From: Frigoribacterium sp. MEB024
GTDB lineage: Bacteria; Actinomycetota; Actinomycetes; Actinomycetales; Microbacteriaceae
Assembly: GCF_000878135.1 (NCBI RefSeq)
Contig: NZ_JXQZ01000099.1
Location: 29,691 to 93,690 of the forward strand
Direction: 5' to 3'
DNA length: 64,000 bases
Both the position numbers and the translations under genes were made by a program. Each line of letters begins with the position of its first letter. Position 1 is the stretch's first letter. Shown piece by piece: positions 9,978 to 17,578 of the stretch. Under the pieces are notes generated by a model that worked only from the letters and a program-made list of their open reading frames with translations, made no database searches and was not told the DNA's origin.

Positions 9978-10952
9978 GTGCCCGAGGGCCATTCCGTCCA
10001 CCGCATCGCCAACCAGTTCGAGCAGAGTTTCGTCGGCCACCGCGTCGAGGTGAGCTCGCCCCAGGGCCGGTTCGCCGACGGTGCGACCCGGCTCGACGGC
10101 GCCACGATGGTCGACGCGAAGGCCGTCGGCAAGCAGATGTTCCTCGAGTTCGACAACGGGCTCTGGCTGCACGTGCACCTGGGGCTCTACGGCGCCTGGG
10201 ACTTCGCCGGCGACATCGCCACGGGCCACTCGATGGCCGAGTCGCGGACGCGCCGGGCGGCGACCCGCAAGGCCGAGAACGCTCCCGACGACGACGGCGA
10301 GGACTCGATGGCCAGCATCGGTGCTCCTCGCAGGACGCGCGTGCGCATGGCCGAGCAGGAGAAGACCGAGGACGACATCGAGTCGTTCCCGCCCGAGCCC
10401 GTCGGGCAGGTGCGCGTGCGACTGCTGACCGACACCGCCGTCGGCGACCTCCGTGGCCCGACGAAGTGCGAGGTCCTCGATGCGGCCGGGGTCGACCTGG
10501 CGATCTCGAAGCTCGGCCCCGACCCCTTGGTCGACTCGCCCAAGAAGGGCAGCGACCGCTTCGTCACGACCGTCCGCAAGAAGCGCACCCCGATCGGCCT
10601 GCTGCTGATGGACCAGAGCGTGGTCAGCGGCATCGGCAACATCTACCGCGCCGAGTTGCTGTTCCGGGCCCGGCTCGACCCGCACACGCCCGGCAACCAG
10701 GTGCCCGAAGAGGTGCTGCGTGCCCTCTACAAGGACTGGACGAAGCTGCTCAAGAGCGGCGTCGAGCTCGGCCAGATGATGACCATGGACGGCCTCACCA
10801 AGGCCCAGCACGCCAAGGCACTGCGCAGCCGAGCCGACCGACACTGGGTCTACCACCGTGAGGGCCTGCCCTGCCGGGTCTGCGGCACGAACATCGTGAT
10901 GGAGATGGCCGCGGGCCGCAAGCTCTACTGGTGCCCGACCGACCAGGTGTGA
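9978..10952 (+). CDS. nei: Fpg/Nei family DNA glycosylase (endonuclease VIII type)
   Basis: A 324-residue base-excision enzyme with a GTG start and AGAGAGG six bases upstream. After processing, the catalytic Pro2-Glu3 of PEGHSVHRIA is the family signature. The helix-two-turn-helix region (VVSGIGNIYRAELLFRARL, about 214-232) is intact. The C-terminal zinc finger reads CRVC...WCPTDQV, so the usual fourth cysteine is an Asp. An acidic/basic insertion of about 55 residues (about 85-140) interrupts the N-terminal domain. It likely removes oxidised pyrimidines and nicks the strand by beta,delta-elimination. Confidence 0.9.
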   Translation: MPEGHSVHRIANQFEQSFVGHRVEVSSPQGRFADGATRLDGATMVDAKAVGKQMFLEFDNGLWLHVHLGLYGAWDFAGDIATGHSMAESRTRRAATRKAENAPDDDGEDSMASIGAPRRTRVRMAEQEKTEDDIESFPPEPVGQVRVRLLTDTAVGDLRGPTKCEVLDAAGVDLAISKLGPDPLVDSPKKGSDRFVTTVRKKRTPIGLLLMDQSVVSGIGNIYRAELLFRARLDPHTPGNQVPEEVLRALYKDWTKLLKSGVELGQMMTMDGLTKAQHAKALRSRADRHWVYHREGLPCRVCGTNIVMEMAAGRKLYWCPTDQV

Positions 10953-11020
10953 CCGGGCCGCCGTGTCACGTCCCCGTCACGGCTTCCGGTCGCGGCTGAA
11001 ACCTGTGCCAGGGTGACACC

Positions 11021-11644
11021 ATGCGGCACACCCCCACGTTCGTCCTGTCCGACGTCGACGAGGTCAAGCGGTTGATCCGCGAGAACCCGTGGGCCACGAT
11101 CGTGTCCCACACGGCCGCGGGACTCGTGGCGTCGCACTACCCGGTCGTGCTCGAGCAGGACGACGACGACCCCGACGCCATCGTGGTCGTCAGCCACGTC
11201 GGCCGCCCGGACGAGCGCTCGCACGAGCTCGGTGAGCACGAGGTCATGGTGATCGTCCAGGGCCCGCACGGCTACGTCTCGCCCGGCTGGTACCCGGCCG
11301 AGCAGATCATCCCCACCTGGAACCACGTGACGGCGCATCTCTGGGGCACGCCAGAGATCCTCTCCGACGACGAGAACTTCCGCGTGCTGGGCGAGCTCGT
11401 CGACCACTTCGAGCGCGTCATGCCCGAGCCGTCGACGCTCACCCTCGACGAGGCAGGCTCGCGACGGGTCGCGAAGGGCACCGTCGGCATCCGCCTGCGC
11501 GTGACCCGGTTCGACGCCCGCGCCAAACTCAGCCAGAACAAGGCGCCCGAGGTCGTCGACCGCATCGTCGACGAGCTCGAGCACGGCGACCACTACGCGC
11601 AGCCGGCGCTCGCCGCCGAGATGCGCCGGGTGCGCGACCGATGA
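11021..11644 (+). CDS. PaiB-like FMN-binding protein
   Basis: Protein of 207 residues resembling the PaiB/FMN-binding negative regulator family. Key segments are LIRENPWATIVSH near the N-terminus, GPHGYVSPGWY and VPTWNH-like IIPTWNHVTAHL in the middle, and a C-terminal helical part with KLSQNK, all typical of PaiB. The fold is an FMN-binding split barrel. Although named a transcriptional regulator in Bacillus, it has no obvious DNA-binding motif and the function here is open. It overlaps the following amidohydrolase by 4 bp (ATGA), implying coupled translation. A near-consensus CAGGGT lies 6 nt before the ATG. Confidence 0.85.
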   Translation: MRHTPTFVLSDVDEVKRLIRENPWATIVSHTAAGLVASHYPVVLEQDDDDPDAIVVVSHVGRPDERSHELGEHEVMVIVQGPHGYVSPGWYPAEQIIPTWNHVTAHLWGTPEILSDDENFRVLGELVDHFERVMPEPSTLTLDEAGSRRVAKGTVGIRLRVTRFDARAKLSQNKAPEVVDRIVDELEHGDHYAQPALAAEMRRVRDR

Positions 11645-13149
11645 CGGTCGGCGGCGGCACCCCGGCCGAGGAGGCGCAGCGCACGCTGCTGAGGGACGTC
11701 CGTCTGGTCGGTGGCGGGCCCGCCCCCGTGGACGTCCTGCTCGACGGCGGCCGCGTCGTCGCGCTCGCGTCCGGTCTCGCCCCCGACGGTGCCGAGGTCG
11801 TCGACCTCGACGGCCGCTGGCTCGCCCCGGGCCTCTGGGACTCCCACGTCCACATGGACCAATGGGCGCTGGTGCGCCGTCGCCTCGACCTGTCGCGGGC
11901 GAGGTCCGCCGCCGAGGCGGCCTCGATCGTGGGGGAGCGCCTGCGCGACGAGCCGGTCGAGGCGGGAGGCACCCTCGTCGGCTACGGCTTCCAGGACGCG
12001 CTCTGGCCCGACGCCCCGAGTCGGGCGCTGCTCGACTCGGTGGCGGGCGACGTGCCGGTCGTCCTGGTCAGCAACGACCTGCACTCCGTCTGGCTCGACT
12101 CGGCAGCCCTGGCCCGTCACGGTCACGCCGACCATCCGACCGGTCTGCTGCGTGAGCAGCCGGCCTTCGACGTCAGCGCCGCCGTGAGCGTCGTGCCGGA
12201 CGAGCAGCTCGACCGGTGGGTGGCCGAGGCCGTCGACGCGGCCGCCGCGCGCGGGGTCGTCGGCGTCGTCGACCTCGAGATGACGCTGTCGCTCGACCGC
12301 TGGAGCCGCCGCGTGGCCGGCGGGACCCGCGGGCTGCGCATCCGTCCCGGGGTCTACCCGCGCGATCTCGACGCCGTCGTCGCCCGCGGGCTGCGCACCG
12401 GCGACGAGATCCCGGGCACCGACGGGCTCGTCACGATGGGGCCGTTCAAGATCATCACCGACGGCTCCCTCGGCACCCGCACCGCGTGGTGCCACGACCC
12501 GTACCCCGGGCTCGAGGACGACCCCGCGGCCCGGGGGCTGCGCATCTACGAGACCGACGAGCTCGTCGGGTGGCTGCGCCGCGCCTCCTCGGCGGGGTTC
12601 GTGCCGGCCGTGCACGCGATCGGCGACGCCGCGAACGCCCAGGCGCTCGACGCCCTCGAGGAGGTCGGCTGTGGCGGCAGCGTCGAGCACGCGCAGTTGC
12701 TCGACGCGCGCGACGTCGAGCGGTTCGCGCGCCTCGGCATCGTGGCCAGCGTCCAGCCGGAGCACGCCATGGACGACCGCGACGTGGCCGACCGCTTCTG
12801 GGCCGGTCGCACCGGTCGCGCCTTCGCCTTCGAGAGCCTCGTCGCCGCCGGCGTCCGCCTGCAGCTCGGCTCGGACGCCCCCGTGGCGCCGCTCGACCCC
12901 TGGGTCGCGATGGCCGCGGCGATCTCACGCTCGCGTGACGGACGCGAGCCGTGGCACCCAGAACAGCGACTGGTCGCCTCGGCGGCGCTCGCCGCGTCGA
13001 CCGGCGGCCGGGCACGGGTCGAGGTGGGGTCGGTGGCCGACCTCGTCGTCACCGAGGTCGACCCGCTCACCGCGACGGACGACCAGCTGCGCCGGATGCC
13101 CGTCGTCGGCACGGTCCTGGCGGGTCGGTGGACGCACCGCACGCTCTGA
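11641..13149 (+). CDS. Amidohydrolase family protein (YtcJ-like)
   Basis: Protein of 502 residues of the metal-dependent amidohydrolase superfamily. It contains LAPGLWDSHVHMDQW (HxH metal site, about 59-72), the long YtcJ-type insert, KIITDGSLGTRTAWC (about 270-284), the VHAIGDAANAQALD metal/His strand (about 322-335), and LGSDAPVAPLDPW with the catalytic Asp (about 411-423). It lacks a signal peptide. YtcJ-type enzymes hydrolyse N-acyl or cyclic amide bonds, but the substrate cannot be predicted. It is translationally coupled to the PaiB-like gene, so the pair may act on the same compound. Confidence 0.85.
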   Translation: MTVGGGTPAEEAQRTLLRDVRLVGGGPAPVDVLLDGGRVVALASGLAPDGAEVVDLDGRWLAPGLWDSHVHMDQWALVRRRLDLSRARSAAEAASIVGERLRDEPVEAGGTLVGYGFQDALWPDAPSRALLDSVAGDVPVVLVSNDLHSVWLDSAALARHGHADHPTGLLREQPAFDVSAAVSVVPDEQLDRWVAEAVDAAAARGVVGVVDLEMTLSLDRWSRRVAGGTRGLRIRPGVYPRDLDAVVARGLRTGDEIPGTDGLVTMGPFKIITDGSLGTRTAWCHDPYPGLEDDPAARGLRIYETDELVGWLRRASSAGFVPAVHAIGDAANAQALDALEEVGCGGSVEHAQLLDARDVERFARLGIVASVQPEHAMDDRDVADRFWAGRTGRAFAFESLVAAGVRLQLGSDAPVAPLDPWVAMAAAISRSRDGREPWHPEQRLVASAALAASTGGRARVEVGSVADLVVTEVDPLTATDDQLRRMPVVGTVLAGRWTHRTL

Positions 13150-13173
13150 CGGGGCGGTGTCGACCCGACACGG

Positions 13174-13209
13174 CGAAGGCCGCCACCCCGGGCGGGGTGG
13201 CGGCCTTCG
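13174..13209. terminator. Bidirectional hairpin between amidohydrolase and dps
   Basis: A perfect 16-bp stem (CGAAGGCCGCCACCCC with its complement) closed by a GGGC loop sits between two convergent genes, ideal for termination in both directions. Confidence 0.75.
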
Positions 13210-13226
13210 TCCGTCTGGCGAGGGGG

Positions 13227-13715
13227 TCAGCCGGCGACGTGCGCGGCGAGGAACCAGCGGTCCTTCTCGAGGCCCCGCGAGATCTCGATCGCGACGTCCT
13301 GGCTCGAGGCGTCGAGCTCACCGAGCTCGTCGATGGCCTCGCGGACGGCGACGAGCGAGGCGTCGATCTGGGCGACCAGCTCGGCGATGGTGACGTCGAT
13401 CTGGTTGAAGCCGGGGGAGGTCGGGGGGATGACCGTCTTGGCGGCGACGGTCTCGATGCGTCCGTCGACCGGCAGGCCGAGGGCGACGACGCGCTCGGCG
13501 GCGAGATCGGCCCATTCGCGGGCGTGGTCGACGACCACGTCGATGAGTTCGTGGACGGCGACGAACGCGATGCCGCGCACGTGCCAGTGGGCCTGCTTGC
13601 CGTTGACCGACAGGGCCGTCATGTCCGTGACGATCTGGCTGAGGAACTGGGCGACGCCGGCGGCGACGTCGGGGTCGACGGAACCCTGGGGGACGGTGCG
13701 GGTGATGTCGGTCAT
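13227..13715 (-). CDS. dps: Dps family ferritin-like DNA-binding protein
   Basis: Protein of 162 residues, normal for Dps. The ferroxidase-centre residues lie in GKQAHWHVRG (about 39-48) and in the HELIDVVVDHAREWADLAAER helix (about 55-75). It should assemble a 12-mer that oxidises and stores iron using peroxide and protects DNA. The Shine-Dalgarno is GGAAAGGA, 8 nt before the ATG. Upstream on the minus strand are TAGCGT (13746-13751) and TTGCGG (13768-13773) with a 16-bp spacer, and directly upstream of these two overlapping sequences resemble DtxR/IdeR iron boxes, an activating position. Confidence 0.93.
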   Translation of the reverse strand: MTDITRTVPQGSVDPDVAAGVAQFLSQIVTDMTALSVNGKQAHWHVRGIAFVAVHELIDVVVDHAREWADLAAERVVALGLPVDGRIETVAAKTVIPPTSPGFNQIDVTIAELVAQIDASLVAVREAIDELGELDASSQDVAIEISRGLEKDRWFLAAHVAG

Positions 13716-13745
13716 GACGTGGTCCTTTCCTAGACGATGGAGGCA

Positions 13746-13773
13746 ACGCTAGACGTCTGGGAGAATTCCGCAA
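13746..13773 (-). promoter_or_regulatory. Candidate dps promoter
   Basis: Minus-strand TTGCGG (13768-13773) and TAGCGT (13746-13751) are separated by 16 bp and precede dps by about 35-60 bp. Positions and match are reasonable for a housekeeping promoter. Confidence 0.4.
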
Positions 13774-13779
13774 GCAAGC

Positions 13780-13813
13780 TGAGGCTCGGCTCACCTAGGC
13801 CAGCCTCACCTCA
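13780..13813. promoter_or_regulatory. Two overlapping iron-box-like sites (DtxR/IdeR)
   Basis: Compared with the 19-bp consensus TTAGGTTAGGCTAACCTAA, 13780-13798 (TGAGGCTCGGCTCACCTAG) matches 14 of 19 and 13795-13813 (CTAGGCCAGCCTCACCTCA) also matches 14 of 19 when S is allowed at the centre. They end 6 bp upstream of the candidate dps -35. In mycobacteria IdeR activates ferritin genes from tandem upstream boxes; the same logic may hold here. Confidence 0.45.
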
Positions 13814-13900
13814 CCCCGCTCGTGAGGGGGGATAACCCCACCGGCGTTCCGGGCGCTGGCACCATGGGGTGGACGCCCCGCGCAGACCAGGCTCGAAGGC

Positions 13901-15409
13901 ATGATCCAGGAGACCACCATCACCGCCGCGAACCCCTACCTCTCGCCCCCGTCCCGCCCCGGCGGCTACCGACGACGCTGGCGCGAGTTGCCCCGCGAAC
14001 TCGGCTACGTCGCGCTCTCGGCCGTCCTCGTCGTCATCGTGACGGTGGCCGCCTCGTTGTTCCTGCACACGGTCAGCGGGTCGAGCGACTCGTTGTTCAC
14101 CCTCGTCTTCCTCGCGATCGTCGTCTTCGGCGCGCTGTGGATCGCTCGGTGGTTCGGCACCTTCGAGGTGCTCCGCCTGGGCTGGGCCAGCGACCGTCCG
14201 ATCCGACCCGTCGACTGGACTCCCAACACCGCATGGGGTCGGTCCACGAACCGCTTCGTGCGGGCGGTCTCGGTCTTCGCCAACCCGCACTACTGGCTGT
14301 ACCTGCTCTACGGCGTCGTGGTCTTCCCGATCGTCGCGGGCTTCACGACCTTCGTCCTCGTGAGCCTGCTGGCCGGCCCGGTGCTCGCGGTCCTCGGGGT
14401 CGTGCTCGTCTTCCAGGCGTTGCCGCCGTTCGACACCTTCAACTGGGCGTCCGCGATCGGCAACGGCGGAGGCGCGGTGCTCGTCGTCCTCGCGCTCGCC
14501 CTCTTCGCCGTGGTCGTCCTGGTCTACCCCTACGTCGTGCACGGGTTCGTCGTCATGCACCAGGCGATCGCCGGCGTGATGCTCGGCGGGTTCCGCAGCG
14601 AGCAGCTCGAGGTCGAGCTCGCCGACCGTGAGATCTCGCGCACGGCCGCCCTGTCCGCCGAGGGCACGGCCCTCCGCCGGCTCGAGCGCGACATCCACGA
14701 CGGGCCCCAGCAGCGCCTCGTGCGCCTGCAGATGGACCTCGCGGCGGCCTCCCGCGCCGTCGACACCGATCCCGAGAAGAGCAAGTCCCTCATCGAGGAG
14801 GCGCGGGTGCAGTCCCGCGAGGCCCTCGAGGAGCTGCGCGCCCTGTCCCGCGGTTTCGCGCCTCCGTTGCTCCTGGACCGCGGCCTGGTCGCGGCACTCG
14901 AGTCGCTCGTCGACCGCTCGGTGGTTCCGACCACGATGCTCAACCGGGTGCCCGCGCACGTCGCGATCCCGAGCGACATCGAGCGCAACGCGTACTTCAT
15001 CGCGTCCGAACTGGTGACGAACACGGGCAAGCACGCCGAGGCGGCCAGCGCCGACCTCGTGCTGCGCACGCGCCAGGCTCCCGACGGCATCGGCACGCTG
15101 CTCGAGCTCGTCGTGACCGACGACGGACGCGGCGGTGCCGGCCTGCGCGACGGCCACGGTCTCGCCGGGGTGCAGGAGCGCCTCGTGGGCCTCGGCGGCT
15201 TCCTCGACATCAGCAGCCCGCAGGGCGGGCCGACCATCGTCACGGTGAGCATCCCGATGACGATCGAGGTGCCGAGCAACCCGACGATGCCGCTGCCGAC
15301 CGAGCCGCTGCCGCCGTTCTCCTCGACGGCCGTGACCGAGCCGCTGCCCGACGGGGCGCTGCCCGACGGGCCGCTCGACCCGCCGGCCGGGCCGCCCGCG
15401 CGACCGTAG
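13901..15409 (+). CDS. Sensor histidine kinase (HisKA_3/NarL-type)
   Basis: Membrane kinase of 502 residues. The N-terminal half has about four transmembrane segments (about 36-58, 65-85, 130-165 and 180-220), consistent with the actinobacterial sensor-domain kinases. The phospho-acceptor helix reads RRLERDIHDGPQQRLVRL (His near 266), followed by a HATPase_c domain with NAYFIASELVTNTGKHA (N-box, about 368-384) and DDGRGGAGLRDGHGLAGV (G-boxes, about 407-424). The C-terminus is a Pro-rich tail. It is paired with the response regulator 29 bp downstream; the signal is unknown, with cell-envelope stress the usual role of relatives. Confidence 0.9.
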   Translation: MIQETTITAANPYLSPPSRPGGYRRRWRELPRELGYVALSAVLVVIVTVAASLFLHTVSGSSDSLFTLVFLAIVVFGALWIARWFGTFEVLRLGWASDRPIRPVDWTPNTAWGRSTNRFVRAVSVFANPHYWLYLLYGVVVFPIVAGFTTFVLVSLLAGPVLAVLGVVLVFQALPPFDTFNWASAIGNGGGAVLVVLALALFAVVVLVYPYVVHGFVVMHQAIAGVMLGGFRSEQLEVELADREISRTAALSAEGTALRRLERDIHDGPQQRLVRLQMDLAAASRAVDTDPEKSKSLIEEARVQSREALEELRALSRGFAPPLLLDRGLVAALESLVDRSVVPTTMLNRVPAHVAIPSDIERNAYFIASELVTNTGKHAEAASADLVLRTRQAPDGIGTLLELVVTDDGRGGAGLRDGHGLAGVQERLVGLGGFLDISSPQGGPTIVTVSIPMTIEVPSNPTMPLPTEPLPPFSSTAVTEPLPDGALPDGPLDPPAGPPARP

Positions 15410-15438
15410 TCCGTGGGCCGCGCCCGTAGTCTGGACGC

Positions 15439-16107
15439 GTGAGTCTCGAGAGCCCCTCCCGTCAGCCCCTCCGCGTCGTCGTCGCCGACGACTCGGTGCT
15501 GCTGCGGGAGGGGCTCGTCCGACTCCTCGACGAGATCGGGGTCGAGGTCGTCGGGGCGTACGGCGACGCCGACTCCTTGCTGGCCGACCTGGACGAGGTC
15601 CGTCCCGACATCGCCGTGCTCGACGTCCGCATGCCGCCGACCCACACCGACGAGGGCGTCCGGGCCGCGATCGAGGCGCGACGCCGTCGGCCCGACCTCG
15701 GCATCCTGCTGCTGTCGCAGTACGTCGAGGTGGCCTACGCCCGCGACCTGCTCGAAGCGGGCTCGGGCGGCGTCGGCTACCTGCTCAAGGACCGCATCGC
15801 CTCGTTCGACGAGTTCCGTGACGCGCTCGGGCGGGTGTCCGACGGCGGCACGGTCCTCGACCCGCAGGTGGTCTCGCAGTTGCTGGGTCGTCGCAGCGAC
15901 CCGCTCGCCGCGCTCACGCCGCGTGAGCGAGAGGTGCTGACGCTGATGGCCGAGGGGCGCACGAACGCCGCCATCGCGGCCGAGCTGGTCATCGGCACGG
16001 GTGCGGTGGAGAAGAACGTCACCTCGATCTTCCAGAAGCTCCTGCTCGAGGACAGCGGCACCGACCACCGTCGGGTGCTGGCGGTGCTCGCCTTCCTGCA
16101 GCGCTGA
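15439..16107 (+). CDS. Response regulator, NarL/LuxR family
   Basis: Protein of 222 residues with a receiver domain (acidic pair in VVADDSVLLREGL, phospho-acceptor Asp in AVLDVRMPP near 60, Lys in YLLKDR near 117) and a C-terminal LuxR helix-turn-helix (LTPREREVLTLMAEGRTNAA, about 157-176, then IGTGAVEKNVTSIFQKL). It is the cognate partner of the kinase upstream. The GTG start follows TAGTCT (15427-15432) by 6 nt, so it may also be made from its own leaderless transcript that starts after the kinase stop. Confidence 0.93.
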   Translation: MSLESPSRQPLRVVVADDSVLLREGLVRLLDEIGVEVVGAYGDADSLLADLDEVRPDIAVLDVRMPPTHTDEGVRAAIEARRRRPDLGILLLSQYVEVAYARDLLEAGSGGVGYLLKDRIASFDEFRDALGRVSDGGTVLDPQVVSQLLGRRSDPLAALTPREREVLTLMAEGRTNAAIAAELVIGTGAVEKNVTSIFQKLLLEDSGTDHRRVLAVLAFLQR

Positions 16108-16171
16108 GTCGGCTCGTCCCCGGTTCGGTGGAGCTCCGGCGACCGGCTGACAGAGCGCCGGACGGGTGTCG

Positions 16172-16942
16172 TCAGCTGGTCGTGCCCGGCGCGCCGTCGG
16201 CCGGGTCGGCGGGGGAGTCCGCCTGAGGGGCGACGGCCCGCGGGCCCGCCACGTCGAGGACGGCGTCGCGCAGCGCGTGGCCGAGGGCCTCGTAACCGGC
16301 TGTCGTGGGGTGGATGCCGTCGACGGTCGTGCCGGCGGCGAAGACGTCGCCCGCCCGGGCGAACCCCCAGGGGTCGGTGAAGGTCCAGCCCTTGTCGGCG
16401 ACGTAGCGCTCGAGTTGCCCCTCGTACCGCGCCGCGGCCCGCGGTGCACGGTCGTAGGGCGGGATCGCGGCCACGACGACGTGCTCCGGCCGGATCGTGT
16501 CGACGATGGCGTCGTAGGACGCGGCGGACTCGGCGAAGCTCAGCCCGAGGCGCACGTCGTTCGTGCCGGACATCAGCACGAGGACGTCGACGTCGGCGAC
16601 CGGGCGCACCGCCGCGGCCTGCTCCTGCACCGTCGAGCCGCCCTTGGCGTAGCCACCCACGTAGTCGATGCCGTCGCCCTGGGCGTAGGTCATCCAGGTG
16701 TCGGCGGTGAGCCCGGCGCTCAGCAGACGACCGCCCCCGGCGGTCAACGAGTCGCCGACGATCGCGACCCGCACGCCCCCCGAGCTCGGAGCGACGGCCA
16801 CGCCGGGCCCGGCCGCGGCCTGCGCGATCGCGCCGGACCCTGAGGCGCGGGTCGCCTCGGTCGGAGGGGCGGCGCATCCGGCCGCGAGGGTGGCCACGAC
16901 CGCACCGACCAGCGCGACCCGTGCGAACGTCGCGCGTCTCAT
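16172..16942 (-). CDS. SGNH/GDSL-type esterase lipoprotein
   Basis: Predicted lipoprotein of 256 residues starting MRRATFARVALVGAVVATL with lipobox LAAGC near residue 24. The mature domain has SGNH blocks: IVGDSLTAGGG (nucleophile Ser, block I), the block III GTNDVR, and DGIHPTTAGYEAL carrying the catalytic Asp and His (block V). It would act as an esterase or acyltransferase-like hydrolase on the outer membrane face or cell wall. The longer frame upstream of the chosen ATG runs into the 54-bp tandem repeats and is not coding in character. The gene converges with the response regulator. Confidence 0.85.
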   Translation of the reverse strand: MRRATFARVALVGAVVATLAAGCAAPPTEATRASGSGAIAQAAAGPGVAVAPSSGGVRVAIVGDSLTAGGGRLLSAGLTADTWMTYAQGDGIDYVGGYAKGGSTVQEQAAAVRPVADVDVLVLMSGTNDVRLGLSFAESAASYDAIVDTIRPEHVVVAAIPPYDRAPRAAARYEGQLERYVADKGWTFTDPWGFARAGDVFAAGTTVDGIHPTTAGYEALGHALRDAVLDVAGPRAVAPQADSPADPADGAPGTTS

Positions 16943-17040
16943 GTGGCCATCTTGGGTCACGTCGCGCCGAGAAAAATCATCCGCCAGCACGACTTCCCGC
17001 CGAGCCGCCCGAGAGACCCCTGAAGAGCGCCGACACCGAC

Positions 17041-17202
17041 GTGCAAGGCCCGGAGAACATTTCATTGAAGGCGCCCCCGGCGCCGGACGCCTGCGTGCAA
17101 GGCGCGAAGAAGATTTCATTCAAGGCGCCTACCGGCGCCGACGCCTGCGTGCAACGTGCGGAGAAGATTTCATTCAAGGCGCCCCCCGGCGCCGACGCCG
17201 GA
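17041..17202. repeat. Tandem repeat, three 54-bp units
   Basis: Units begin at 17041, 17095 and 17149, each opening GTGCAA. Every unit holds an AT-rich block (ATTTCATTGAAGG or ATTTCATTCAAGG) followed by GGCGCC-N3/4-GGCGCC. Units 1 and 2 differ by compensating single-base indels around the second GGCGCC, so the total length is kept while the loop varies. Both strands stay open across it because 54 is a multiple of three, but I do not call a gene. It lies between the SGNH lipoprotein gene and tRNA-Gly. Confidence 0.85.
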
Positions 17203-17220
17203 GGCGTCGAACAAACACAG

Positions 17221-17291
17221 AGGGGATGACGGGAATCGAACCCGCGTGATCAGTTTGGAAGACTGAGGCTCTACCATTGAGCTACATCCCC
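17221..17291 (-). tRNA. tRNA-Gly (TCC)
   Basis: Read on the minus strand: acceptor GGGGATG pairs with CATCCCC, D-arm GCTCAATGGTAGAGC, anticodon loop CTTCCAA with anticodon TCC, T-arm GGGTTCGATTCCC, discriminator T. The 71-nt length is normal for tRNA-Gly and CCA is not encoded. A minus-strand TATGCT at 17321-17326 is a plausible -10. Confidence 0.95.
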
Positions 17292-17443
17292 GTGAGCGGC
17301 CGAGCCGCACGGGTGAGACCAGCATAAGGCATCCGACGAGGTCGCTCAGTCACGGGCCCTCGGCGTCGGCTAGACTCGACGCGGCCTTCACGTACCCGAC
17401 CTCAACGGGGCTCACGCGTGCCGGCCGGTTCCAGGCTGATACA

Positions 17444-17516
17444 CGGGGCGTAGCGTAGTGGCTAGCGCGTCCGTTTTGGGGGCGGAAGATCGCAGGTTCG
17501 AGTCCTGTCGCCCCGA
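17444..17516 (+). tRNA. tRNA-Pro (TGG)
   Basis: Acceptor CGGGGCG pairs with CGCCCCG and the discriminator is A, both usual for tRNA-Pro. The anticodon arm is TCCGT-TTTGGGG-GCGGA with anticodon TGG, and the T-arm is CAGGTTCGAGTCCTG. CCA is not encoded. TAGACT at 17371-17376 is a plausible -10 about 65 nt upstream. Confidence 0.93.
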
Positions 17517-17578
17517 CGATCGTCTACCTGCTGTCTCGGATGTGAGTTCAGCGCCACCAACACAGGAGAAGCCCCACA

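Noticed and set aside
13820..13840. DnaA box or replication origin near GGGGGGATAACCCC
   Set aside because: It only contains ATAACC in a G/C hairpin; there are no TTATCCACA repeats and no dnaA or dnaN nearby.
17041..17202. CRISPR-like array
   Set aside because: Units are directly tandem with no variable spacers, and no cas gene is in the window. The 9-bp repeat at 62672-62752 is excluded for the same reason.
16921..17229. Plus-strand open frame with three 18-residue repeats
   Set aside because: It follows from the 54-bp repeat length being a multiple of three. Both strands are equally open, there is no ribosome site, and indels between units fit a hairpin better than a protein.
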